Assembly (NCBI GenBank): GCA_038503075.1
Contig: JBCAML010000013.1
Coordinates: 1,116,001 to 1,180,000 of the forward strand
Direction of reading: 5' to 3'
Length of the DNA stretch: 64,000 nucleotides
Source: Gyromitra esculenta
Lineage: Eukaryota; Ascomycota; Pezizomycetes; Pezizales; Discinaceae
Position numbers and translations under genes: made by a program
Part shown: piece by piece, positions 9,214 to 20,957 of the stretch
Layout: each line of letters starts with the position of its first letter
Position numbering within the stretch: position 1 is the stretch's first letter
Notes under the pieces: generated by a model
Database searches by the model: none
What the model was told of the DNA's origin: nothing
The model's input: only the letters and a program-made list of their open reading frames with translations

Positions 9214-9446
9214 CCTGGGTCCTCTTCTGCCGGACACTTTTGCTTGACGGCCTAGGGGTTACTTTTGCCTTCCAGGACAAGTTTTTTTTGATGCTGTTCC
9301 CTTTTTTCCAAATACTGTACCTACTGCAAGGATTGGAGGTAGGGTAACAGGCACCCATCCCAATCCAAAAGGTGCTAAAGTAGGGTAACTCCAAAGATAG
9401 GGTAACTCTAGGGCCAGGAACCCCTTCAGCAGGTATAACTATAACA
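9214..9446 (+). repeat. Repeat R, copy 1 right part
   Basis: This continues the repeat broken at 7216: CTTGACGGCCTAGGGGTTAC, AGGATTGGAGG.AGGGTAAC, and the doubled phrase TAGGGTAACTCCAAAGA/TAGGGTAACTC. It ends near ATAACA at 9446. Relative to copy 2 almost all differences are C/T or G/A. The minus strand keeps one frame open across the copy, as in copy 2. Confidence 0.8.
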
Positions 9447-9455
9447 TGAGGTATA

Positions 9456-9765
9456 TATTGAGGATTGTTCAGTTTCAAAGTTCCATAAACTTGAAACAAT
9501 CATGGTATGGGGTTGCATTTAAGGTAATACTTAGAGCCCTTTAGTTTTTTGAGACAAAAAGGCTTGGGGTTGTACTTTAAATGGTCATAGCTACTGTCAA
9601 TATATTGTTCGTCCTCACTTTTTCCCTTTTTGGCAAGACCAGTCTTGGCATACACTTGATTATGTTTCTATCATGCAGGATGGTGCACCTCTGTAAGACC
9701 GGTACTTCTTACCGCACAGGAAATCTCCAAGAAGCTTTAGATAACAATCTAGACGCAATAACCTG
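9456..9765 (+). pseudogene. Tc1/mariner transposase fragment, middle of DDE domain
   Basis: In one frame the sequence reads TIMVWGCI, then (across TAA, TAG and TGA stops) SPLVF and KAWGCTLNGHSYCQYI, then IMQDGAP, which holds the second catalytic Asp of the DD(D/E) triad. A shifted frame then gives GNLQEALDNNLDAIT. This order is diagnostic for Tc1/mariner transposases. The frame is full of stops of the kind expected from C-to-T change (CAA, CAG or CGA to stop). The N-terminal DNA-binding part is absent. The C-terminal part may be the fragment at 10674. Confidence 0.75.
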
Positions 9766-9865
9766 CCCGGTTGCTATCCACAACACAATACACAGGCGCA
9801 TGTCCTAACTGCTTCTTATGAACCGCTAAAAGATAACCGTAGGGTTCAAAGTAGGGATCGAGCAA

Positions 9866-10230
9866 AGTTCCGTGAAGAACTTCCAATAGTAAGGTTTTAT
9901 TAACTAACGCTGAAGGGCCAAGGCCTTGCTAGGCGAGATAAAAGTAATTCACAAGTAAAAGAGTAAATTGCACGGAAGTGATTTTGCTAGAAACAATATA
10001 ATATTGATAAGGCTCGTTCTTCGTCGCTAATGATCTGACTCATAGTTTACATCCACTGCGAGAGTATTTATAATGCCTCCTCTCTACTATGTTTGGGTAT
10101 AGTGTGGTGTAGAGGCGCTAACTACTATGACAACATGAAACCACTTCGCCTTATCTCCATACCCAATACCCCATTGAGTTCCCTGGCCCCGATCCGCGAT
10201 TCTCCGAACAGTATGCATGTCGGTAACACG
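9866..10230 (-). repeat. Possible LTR-like insertion
   Basis: On the minus strand the stretch has a TATA-like GCATTATAAATACTC and a plausible transcript start/poly-A region, and could be drawn with TG...CA ends. It separates two pieces of what may once have been one Tc1 transposase. I find no target duplication and no PBS that I can name, so the LTR reading is weak. Confidence 0.2.
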
Positions 10231-10282
10231 GGAGTTACGTATTCGTCTTCATTGCGTTCGTCTCTTTGAGACGATCATTTCG

Positions 10283-10639
10283 CCTATCCGAATCGTCGCA
10301 TAGCATTGCATTCCCTTATCTTTGTCAGTCTGTAACTCCGCCAGTTTTGGTCCGATTCGCAATCTGTTTGAACCACAGCGAAGCCAGACACTTCCCCTAC
10401 ATACCCTCCGGGTCCCATTCCGCCGGACGGTTTTGCTTGACGGCCTAGGGGTTACTTTTGCCCCCCGGGACAGGTCTTTTCTGGTGCTGTCCCCCCTTCT
10501 CCAAATACTATACCTATTGGAAGGATTGGAGGCAGGGTAACAGGCACCAGTCCCGATCCGGAAGGTGCTAAGGTAGGGTAACTCCAAAGATAGGGTAACT
10601 CCAGGGCCAGGAACTCCTTCGCCAGGTATAGGTATAACA
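10283..10639 (+). repeat. Repeat R, copy 2 (uninterrupted, 357 bp)
   Basis: This is the intact counterpart of 7081-7216 plus 9214-9446. It shares TAGCATTG, TCTTATCTTTGT.AG.CTGTAA, AGCGAAGCCAG, the CTTGACGGCCTAGGGG block and the doubled TAGGGTAACTCC phrase. No terminal inverted repeat, poly-A or target duplication is evident. The minus strand is open through it (10249-10656) and the 75 codons shared with copy 1 are strongly alike (for example GVPGP.VTLSLELPY and KVTPRPSSK). It could be a SINE, a MITE or a piece of a larger element; unidentified. Confidence 0.75.
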
Positions 10640-10673
10640 ACCTCCTCATCAGGCAAAATTTACTGCAGCGGTT

Positions 10674-10937
10674 TTGTGGGAACTTAGGATTTTAGGGTAT
10701 TTTTTTGTGTGGCCTGGGAGTTCACCAAACTGTAACCCCATTGAAAATGTCTGGTGCAACATGAAGGAAATGATTAGTTGTCACATACCCCATCCTACCA
10801 CAAACATAACCTTGCATGTTGTGATTCAAGAAGAGTGGGACGTGATCACCAACGAAGAAATTGCCTCCCTTGTTGATTCTATGCCCACTCAGGTTGCAGC
10901 AGTCACGTTAGTACACGGGGGTTACACCTGCTATTAG
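10674..10937 (+). pseudogene. Tc1/mariner transposase C-terminal fragment
   Basis: One open frame reads WPGSSPNCNPIENVWCNMK and continues EEWDVITNEEIASLVDSMP...HGGYTCY to a stop at 10935-10937. WP..SPD.NPIENVW carries the last acidic residue of the Tc1/mariner triad and the SMP.R...GG.T.Y tail is the usual C-terminus. This 80-codon part has no stops, unlike the piece at 9456. Together the two could be halves of one element separated by the 9766-10673 insertion, or remnants of two. Confidence 0.8.
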
Positions 10938-10940
10938 GCA

Positions 10941-11671
10941 CTGGCACTCAGGTTTTCAGTAAGTACTAAATCATGTCCAAACTCACTGGCTTACCTACTT
11001 GAATGCTAAATGCGGGCAACACTGGCAGGGAGGGTACAGGTAGTTGGGAAATCACGATTCAAGTTAGACAAAGGGCACTGGCAGGACTAAATTGAAAGTG
11101 CGGATTGAATTTATATTTATATTTATATTTTTTAGCAAGAAACCTCAGTTATGTTTAGCTATAGTATAAAATCACACTCGCTTATCTCTAAGGTAGACCC
11201 ATGTCCGTTCGGTCGCTTTATGCCTGTGCCTTGTATATGTGGGTTTAAGTTAAACACTTTAGAAATTTTTTCCAAACTGCAAGGTTTAAATTACGCCTCA
11301 AGACCAGTGGTTCAGCCAAACAATTAAGTTGCCCAAGCTAAACCACATATGTGCGACTTGTGTACCACAGAGTTTAGCTACATTCAGGTTATCTGTTTAC
11401 ATCCATATTCTAGACCATTGACAAGTGGATTGGTCAGTCATGAACACATATATAGTGTAGTTTATTCGCGTGCTGAAACCAATATTGGGCGTAAGCAAAG
11501 GAATTTTCCATAATTATAATTCAGAACGTATGATATCTTAACCACGTAATTAGAGTAGCTTCTATGCACCTAGGCTGGTGACGTCACCTACTCTAAATAC
11601 TTTAGCTGTCGAGTATAGGTTTAGTTCGAGTAAATATGTGTTAATTCAAGGTACCTCTTGTGCATATGTAC
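10941..11671. other. AT-rich spacer, no gene seen
   Basis: There are no coding frames of note. A short TTTATA/TATTTA tract lies at 11110-11135. The right part is the 3' flank of the thiolase gene. Confidence 0.6.
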
Positions 11672-13220
<1,549 letters not shown>

Positions 13221-13964
13221 ACTGGAACTGGGGCTTGGGCTATTCTCGTTCTCGTCCTAAGTAAATTAAATAGTTACGGAGAAGTAGAAAGAGCAAAAGG
13301 ACAGAGAATCTAAAGTTATAATATCCTACGCCCCACTGACTTTCACCGAAATCAGTGAAGAATATAAATGACAGTTTTCATGGAGCTTTACCGTGTGATT
13401 TTATTTATTTATATCTATCTGGGTCTCTAATGCACGTGCCAAATGAAATGTACCCCGCGTATAACCGGCCTCGGAGTCCCCCACTTGCGCAAGCCAGATA
13501 CCGTAGCATTACTCTACATATTATGCCATACCGATTACCGAGGTTACATGTACATGTACATGTACTTAAATGTATTTATTTAGCCCAACCCAAAGAGCCC
13601 ACAGGTTGTTCAAATCGTAGGTAGCTTGGCGACCCTACAAATCATTCATGCTGCTCGTTATCTAACGTTGCAGATTGCCACAGCCCTTTCCATTCTAAAT
13701 ATGTGGCTTTCTTGTGCCTCAATTCTTCCACCAAATCTGCAGCCCCACTTCGGGTTGGGTTCCGGCTGCGGTTGCTGACAAAGGTGACAGCTCTGTCATG
13801 ACCCGCACGGTTGGTTTAGCCTGGTCAGATTTCGGTTACTCCCCTCCACCCCCAACTCCACCACCAGCTATTGATAACTTCACGCAAACCGAAACCTCAC
13901 GTTTAGATATTTCCCCATAAGAACCTCACTCCCTCTAAACTGTTCTGATAGTCGACGTGCCACC
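13221..13964. promoter_or_regulatory. Divergent intergenic region between thiolase and RAD6
   Basis: This 744-bp region contains both start-proximal promoters. Visible signals are few: a 20-bp perfect palindrome of TACATG units at 13545-13564, and pyrimidine-rich tracts with TCCCC/CCACCC words before the RAD6 ATG. No classical TATA box at a fixed distance is convincing. Shared control of the two genes is only a possibility. Confidence 0.4.
13545..13564. repeat. ACATGT palindromic repeat
   Basis: TACATGTACATGTACATGTA is a perfect inverted and tandem repeat in the divergent promoter region. Similar GTACATGTAC words occur elsewhere in the window (about 43451 and 56920), so it may be a simple-sequence feature rather than a binding site. 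Confidence 0.5.
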
Positions 13965-14656
13965 ATGTCGACTTCCGCTCGTCGTCGTCTCATGAGAGAC
14001 TTTAAGGTGCGCAACTCGCTCCGCAAGAGCTCTAGGCCTGTAGTTCTAGAGTTTGTGCAATATCAAACCTTTGACTAACTAAACATATTTCTTTCTCCAG
14101 AGAATGCAAACTGATCCTCCAGCCGGTGTCAGTGCTTCTCCTATCAGCGATAATGTCATGACATGGTTTACCTCCTTATCTTTGTCTTGGGCTCCTCTTT
14201 GAATTTTTTATCGTCCAGCCTGCTCAAAGTGAACTTTTGCAGGAATGCCGTCATAATCGGGCCGGTGGACACACCCTTCGAGGACGGAACCTTTCGCCTT
14301 GTTATGCATTTTGAGGAGCAGTATCCGAACAAACCACCCGGTGTGAAATTCATCAGCGAGATGTTCCATCCTAACGTTTACGCCACCGGTGAGCTTTGCT
14401 TGGATATCCTACAGAACAGATGGAGCCCGACCTATGATGTGGCGGCTATACTGACTAGTATACAAAGGTTGGGGCCTTTACTTAATATGTCCAAATATTA
14501 ACGATCCATATTGCTGACTCATACGGTTACAGCCTGCTGAACGACCCAAATACCTCTAGTCCTGCTAATGTTGAAGCTTCCAATCTATATAAAGACAACA
14601 AAAAAGAATATGTGAAACGTGTTCGCGAGACAGTGGAGAAGAGTTGGGAAGGTTGA
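13965..14656 (+). CDS. rad6: Ubiquitin-conjugating enzyme E2, RAD6/UBC2 (mus-8) orthologue
   Basis: This E2 works with Rad18 for PCNA ubiquitination in post-replication repair and with Bre1 for histone H2B. Exons are 13965-14006, 14101-14165, 14243-14467 and 14533-14656, giving 151 aa, the usual length for filamentous fungi, which lack the acidic tail of yeast Rad6. The protein begins [14 protein letters not shown], has the HPN motif at 78-80 (FHPNVY) and the active-site Cys88 in GELCLDIL, and ends [11 protein letters not shown]. All introns are GT...AG; the first has CTAACTAAAC before its acceptor. The start is the first ATG and sits in a good context (GCCACCATGT). Sequence identity to known Rad6 leaves no real alternative. 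Confidence 0.97.
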
Positions 14657-16377
14657 TTATGGTAGTTGGTTGTCTCATGGTTGTTCTCGTTGCGTGGGCT
14701 GTATTGCACTCTTTGAACATGGTTACTATGTAATGGGTGGAGTCACCGAACTGTATGATTTGCTTTGTTTGATAACTACTTTTCATGTGGCCGATAATTC
14801 CAAAATGAATCGAGTGTTACTTTTCTGCCGAGTAATTTTCGCTCTGGAGAGGGTGAATCGATTTCACCTTCCGATGAATTTTATTCTTTTAGCCTCCATT
14901 TATCCACTTACAGGCACCAATGATTTGCATATGTTCTCAGAGTCTGTGTCCCTACTCCATCATTCATATTTAGCCTACTGAATTTCAGTGCCAGAGATGA
15001 ACTTTAAAGGCACATGTAGCCAGCTGGTTTGAAGTGATCTAGTTACATATATTTCTTTAAAAAAATATCGGTGGCATGTATCACATTCATGTATCTCGAT
15101 GTATACAATCTGTGAAAATATATCATCCTCTTCGTGCTAAAACACAACAAAATTTGACTTTCACGTATATTTACCCCCACTATAGCTTTTCTGATGCGCG
15201 GATGATAGAGCTAGATCTCGCTAGTTTAATCCTCAGAATGTTATATTGTGTGGGGAGGAGAGATGTAGGCTAGAAGTGGTACAAATCTTGGCATTTTGAC
15301 CTGATTACACACATTCTCACAGTAAAACCTTCCGCACTGGTGCCAAGGTCTACTATTTCCTCAGTCTAGAAGTTGTATATGATAGCTAGGACTCAGAAAT
15401 CTCCCAGCTGATTCTGCATCACTTTATTGGAAAAGGCGCAGATTAAGCCAATGCACATTAAAGTGATTATAAGCTAAAAGAGGGGATATACTAGATATTC
15501 TGTAGTACATAATATATCTATAGAAGTTCCATAAGCTGTATGCGGAAAATTGCCTCGCAGGAGCATGAATTGCGGTTATGGGATGAAGTACCTAGGAGGA
15601 GAGTACGGCACCGGTGCTATGCTTCGAAAAGATGATTTATTTCAACTGACTATACTACTCTTGGGGAAACTGCAATTGATCAAATTATCTAGTAGGGTTT
15701 AGCATTGCGTTATGAGACAGTAGAATAGTCTATTTTCTAGTCTGGTTCCTGGGGCAAATACAGATCTCTGTGGGTGATCATTTAGCGAGGGTAATTCCCT
15801 GATAGGGTAGCTATTGTCCCAAACAAGAAGCTAGTGGGTTGGCCAAGAAAAGAGCCCAACGGCATTTGAGCATGTGGACCCTACGCCTCAACTGACCGCT
15901 CCAGAGCAACAATGTTGTTCGATGGGAGACGGGAAAGGGTAGGAGTGGTTTCTGTGTATTGATGATAACAACTAGAATAGCCCCAACTCCAACTCCTGCA
16001 CCTGCGGAGCAAAATCACCTCACGAAATAGTAATTTTATTCTTCACAATATTCTCTACCTCTCTTGTTTGTCTTGGGACGTTTTGGGAGGTTACTACGAG
16101 ATCCCACCCTCTCCGCCTCCACCTCCTCACACATCCGTCCCCTCCAATTTCGCAACCCCCCCCCACCTTCTCCCCGTAATAATCGTACCTCTTAATCGAC
16201 CTCACTATCCGCTTCCCTTCCGTCTCTCCCCACCCCGCGCTCTCTCATTTACTCCCATCTCCTCTCAAATCTCCTTCCTATCATTCGATCTTCAATAGTA
16301 CCTCTACTAGGTCAACTAACCCACTTACCCTGGACTCCCTTCCTCGGAATCCTTTTGCGTCAACTGCTTAAGCAATC
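14657..16377. other. Spacer between RAD6 and kinesin; no gene seen
   Basis: The left part is the RAD6 3' flank; the middle is AT-rich with scattered stops in all frames. From about 16030 the plus strand becomes C/T-rich with CCTCC/CCCC tracts, typical of a fungal promoter and 5' UTR leading to the kinesin ATG at 16378. No repeat family or RNA gene was recognised. Confidence 0.55.
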
Positions 16378-19300
16378 ATGGCGTATGTTCTCCCAAAACC
16401 TCCAGTCTGTCTTTCTTTTTTCGCATCTCCCTAACCATTACTGACTTAGAGAAACAGGAGTGGTACGGGAAGCTACAACACCATCAAGGGTATATCGCAG
16501 CCGTTCCCGTATGCAGCATCCCCCCAATCAAAGTCAGCTGACATGCTCTTTTGCATCTTTCCGCAGTGGTGGCTCGATTTCGACCACAGAACTCGACGGA
16601 AATACGGGAGGGCGGTGAACCTATTGTTACCTTTTCTTCTGAAGATACCTGCGAGTTGGTTGTAAGTTACCACTCAGCACGGTCTCCCTAGATCCACATT
16701 TCCCCAAGGGATTTGCATGAGTTTATCTAACGGTTCTTTTCCAGAGCAAAGAAGCTGCCGGCGCTTTCACTTTCGATCGTGTCTTTGACATGAACTCTCG
16801 CCAGAGTGATGTTTTCGAGTTTTCCATCAAGCACACCGTCGACGATATTTTGAACGGTTACAACGGAACTGTTTTTGCCTATGGCCAGACGGGTGCGGGA
16901 AAGTCATATACCATGATGGGTGGAGACATTGACAATGACGTTTCGAAGGGTATAATTCCAAGAATTGTGGAGCAAATCTTCGCATCCATCTTGGTCTCGC
17001 CAGGGAACATCGAATACACTGTTCGAGTATCCTACATGGAAATCTATATGGAGAGGATTCGGGATCTACTAAATCCTGCAAATGACAACCTTCCCGTACA
17101 TGAAGAAAAGAATAGAGGTGTTTATGTGAAGGGACTGCTGGAAATTTACGTCTCGAGTGTTCAGGAGGTTTACGAGGTGATGCGAAGGGGTGGGTCAGCA
17201 AGGGCAGTAGCGGCGACAAACATGAACCAGGAGTCCTCACGGTCACATTCCATCTTTGTCATCCAGATCAACCAAAAGAATGTCGAGACAGGTTCGCAAA
17301 AAGCAGGTTACTTGTACTTGGTGGATCTCGCGGGTTCTGAAAAGGTTGGGAAAACGGGGGCTTCTGGCCAGACCCTAGAAGAGGCCAAAAAGATCAACAA
17401 ATCTTTGTCCGCCTTAGGAATGGTCATCAATGCGTTAACGGACGGAAAATCTACCCATGTGCCCTATCGGGATTCAAAGCTCACGAGAATTCTACAAGAA
17501 TCTTTGGGCGGTAATTCGCGAACGACTTTGATTATCAATTGCTCGCCTTCTTCTTACAACGATGATGAGACGCTATCCACACTTCGATTCGGTATGCGAG
17601 CTAAGTCGATCAAGAATAAAGCGAAAATCAACGCAGAATTGTCGCCGGCAGAGCTCAAAGCTTTACTCAAGAAAGCTCAGCATCAAAATCTTACATATGC
17701 GGAGTATATATCGTCCTTAGAGGGCGAAGTAATCACGTGGAGACAAGGCGAAGCAGTTCCTAAGGAAAGGTGGGTTCCGCCATTGAAGGTTGAATTACCA
17801 AAGAAGGCAGCAGAAACCAAGAGTAGTCGTCCCGGCCGACCAGATACTCCTTCAAGGCTTGCCTCTGCCGAAGCTCAAGCCCCCTCACGACCGGACAGCC
17901 GAGTTGATGTCAGATCTTCGACACCGGTAACCCTTGATAAAGATGAGAAGGACGAATTTCTTCGACGGGAAAATGAGCTGCAGGATCAATTGGCGGATAA
18001 GGAATCTCAGTTGGCTGCCACGGACAAAACCGTAAACGAACTTAAAGAGGAACTAGCGTTCCTAAAGGATCACGATTCGAAGACCGGCAAGGACAATGAA
18101 AAGTTAACCGGAGAGGTGAACGAACTCAAGATGCAGCTGGAAAAGGTTTCTTTCGAGAGCAAGGAGGCCCAAATCACGATGGATGGACTCAAGGAGGCAA
18201 ATGCTGAGTTGACTTCTGAGCTGGATGAGGTCAAGCAACATCTTCTGGATGTTAAAATGTCAACTAAGGAAACCTCGGCAATGTTGGACGAAAAGGAAAA
18301 GAAGAAGGCAGAAAGGATGGCCAAGATGATGGCTGGGTTCGATCTTGGAGGAGACGTATTTTCTGACAAGGAGCGAATGATCCGAGAAGTTATCGAGCGA
18401 TTAGACCTCCTTGAGGAAAATTCAGTTTCAGGCGAGGAAATAACGCGGGATGACTTAAAAGAGCTACGCGCCAAATTACTTGAAACCCAAGGGATCATAC
18501 GGCAGGCGGAACTTTCACTGAACGAGCGCTCGGACGAACAGGAAATGGCACAGAGACGAAGAGAAGAACTAGAAAACAGGTTACTGGCGGTGGAAAGAGA
18601 ATATGAAGAATTGTTGGAGAAGAACCTTACTGATGATGACGTTGCGGACGTCAAAAGCAAACTCGAACAAGCTTATCTCAGTAAGCAAAGTGTTGAGGTG
18701 CAGATGCTAGAAGATTTGAAGAGAGAGGTAGCGAAGAAGAGCGAAGATAATGAAAAGTTGAAAGCCTCTGTAGAGGAATTGCAAAGAAGGGCTAAGGCAG
18801 GAGGAACTCCTAACGGTTCCTCTACTTCGCTACCAAATGGCAAGACAATAGCGCAACAAATTGCCGAGTTTGATGCGATGAAGAAGTCACTTATGCGTGA
18901 CCTCCAAAACCGCTGCGAGAGGGTGGGTTGCATCAAGTACCTTTAACTTTCTAAAATTATACTAATATCACTAGGTGGTTGAACTCGAAATAAGCCTTGA
19001 TGAGACTAGGGAGCAATACAACAATGTCCTTCGATCTTCCAACAATCGTGCACAGCAAAAGAAGATGGCGTTCCTAGAACGAAATCTTGAGCAGCTTACT
19101 CATGTTCAGCGACAGCTTGTTGAGCAAAACAGCAGTTTGAAGAAAGAGGTTGCCATTGCTGAACGAAAACTGATTGCACGAAACGAACGGATTCAGAGCT
19201 TAGAGAGTTTGCTACAAGATTCGCAAGAGAAATTGACAGCTGCCAATCATCGGTTCGTTCAACCAATCTGGTTTAATCAGGCATATTGTATCGCAAAACT

Positions 19301-19558
19301 AACCTGCTGCTCTGCAGATTCGAGGCACAGCTTACAGCAGTCAAGGAACGATTAGAAGCTGCTAAGGTTGGGACACGAGGTCTTGGAAACCCATCAAGCT
19401 TCAGCTTGCAGGGCTCTCGTATTGCGAAACCACTAAGAGGTGGTGGCGGCGGCGATGTGAATGGTGCGGTATCGGTACTATCAGGAGTTCAAGGGTCCGC
19501 TGCTCAACAAGAGGCCCAGCAACCTAAACGATCATCGTGGTTTTTCGATAGAAAATGA
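16378..19558 (+). CDS. kin-1: Kinesin-1 heavy chain (conventional kinesin, NKin type)
   Basis: This plus-end microtubule motor carries vesicles and other cargo to hyphal tips. Exons: 16378-16382, 16458-16489, 16567-16661, 16745-18922, 18975-19252 and 19318-19558; 942 aa (Neurospora kinesin is 928). The first exon is only five bases, and the acceptor at 16457 was chosen because it gives MASGTGSYNTIKVVARFRP. Motor landmarks are the P-loop GQTGAGKS at 91-98, switch I NMNQESSRSHS and switch II DLAGSEKVGKTG. A Pro/Ser hinge near 330-380 leads to long coiled coils (EFLRRENELQDQ; KKKAERMAKMMAGFDL). The tail keeps the coiled segment LEISLDETREQYNNVLRSSN and the autoinhibitory IAK motif (SRIAKPLRGGG), ending SSWFFDRK. 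Fungal kinesins lack light chains. Splice sites are inferred from the protein match; exons 1-2 are least certain. Confidence 0.95.
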
Positions 19559-20957
19559 CGAAGTCATTGATCTGGAAGGAAGAATTAGATAAATATATAA
19601 ATAAACTGAAGGTGATAGTGAACTTTTCGATAGCGGATGTCGATGAGGAAAACTCCGTTCCAGCGATGTATGCTTGGTGCCTCTTGCTAAATCCCCTTTT
19701 CTTCCTTTCTCTCTATTTTCGGGGTGGATGAATGGAAGCTCAAGGTCGGAATGTAGTTGTGTCTGAAGGAGTAGGTAGATTTTTTATTTTATTTTTCTGT
19801 CTAACCTAATGCCCATAACACATTTTCTTCACCTAGTAGCCTTTCTTTTTAGTTCCTTCTGTTACAATTTTTATATAGCCGTTCTCATGTAAGATTTGTG
19901 TACAATGTAGACGATACCTCTGCTACATAGCTTTAAAATATTTGAACTCATTGCTTTGGGTAAATCGGTACCCTCCTTTCTATAGATTGGAAACAACAGG
20001 AGGCGCACTGATTCGTGTTTCAATTATGTATCTCTTATCTCATCCAGCAATATAGCGTGTGGGACCGCCCAGTCTTCCCAACCTTCTCAAACTCTAAGTG
20101 CAATATGCTCGGAGAATATTTGTCAGCCAAGAGCGGTTACCCGGTACTCTGTACCGGATTTATGACTCTCCAAACAAAAACATACATAACTGGACTACAT
20201 GTAACTGTCAAAAGCTGAAGTGTAATCAACGGTGAGTGAGTCAACTCGGTAGACCCGGGTAATCAGCAAGGACGTTGGCTGGGATGTGACTCAAGCGAAC
20301 AAAAGCTTCTTTTCTTTGAGGTAGTTTGAGACCTGGGATTGGATTAAATGGCTGCTGCAAGGGTGACTGATTGGCTGGGGCGAGAGAAAGGCGCGCATCG
20401 CAGGGCTGCCTTATCCGCTAGCGCTGACGCACTCGCCTGAGCCGCAAATGACTGGCATCGTCTCCGTATCGTCACCCGTTCACGTCCTAGACTGAAGCTA
20501 TCCATTTCATCCATCAGTCATCACTCACTATCTCATCGCGCCTTGCTGTCTTACCTGTTTTTCCGGTCTGCCCGCTCGTCCCATCGCCTCCGAGGCATAA
20601 AGGATTTCAACTCGGCCTGGGTAACGTCGGGGCCCTGGATGGTAGTTTACCTAACATATCTACCAATATCATACTTGCTTCTCACTACCTACTCGTAACC
20701 TACCTATATACCCGTTGCCGTACCGTTCAGTCTCAAATCTCGAAGAAGCAACAGCCACGAAAGTGCGCAGGTCCCCGCCCAATCACTCACTCCCCACTGA
20801 TACTCTTTCGCGATTGAGTAGCAGACCACCCCGTCACTTCCCCCACATACACACACACACGCTCACACACCGTTCGTGTGTTCCTCGGTTCTGTGGACTT
20901 CCTCTTTGGTTTCTTTCGCGTGTGTTTTTCAAGCGTCTTGTGCCATTATCCACCACC
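19559..20957. other. Spacer, kinesin 3' flank and next promoter
   Basis: There is an A/T-rich 3' region to about 20000, then a C/T-rich stretch with CACACACACAC (about 20848-20865) and CCTACC words before the ATG at 20958, probably 5' UTR. An ORF continuing upstream of 20958 lacks an in-frame ATG. No RNA gene or repeat was recognised. Confidence 0.5.

Noticed and set aside
18070..18660. 196-codon Ser-rich minus-strand ORF
   Set aside because: It is the shadow of the kinesin coiled-coil region; Ser richness reflects antisense Glu/Lys codons.
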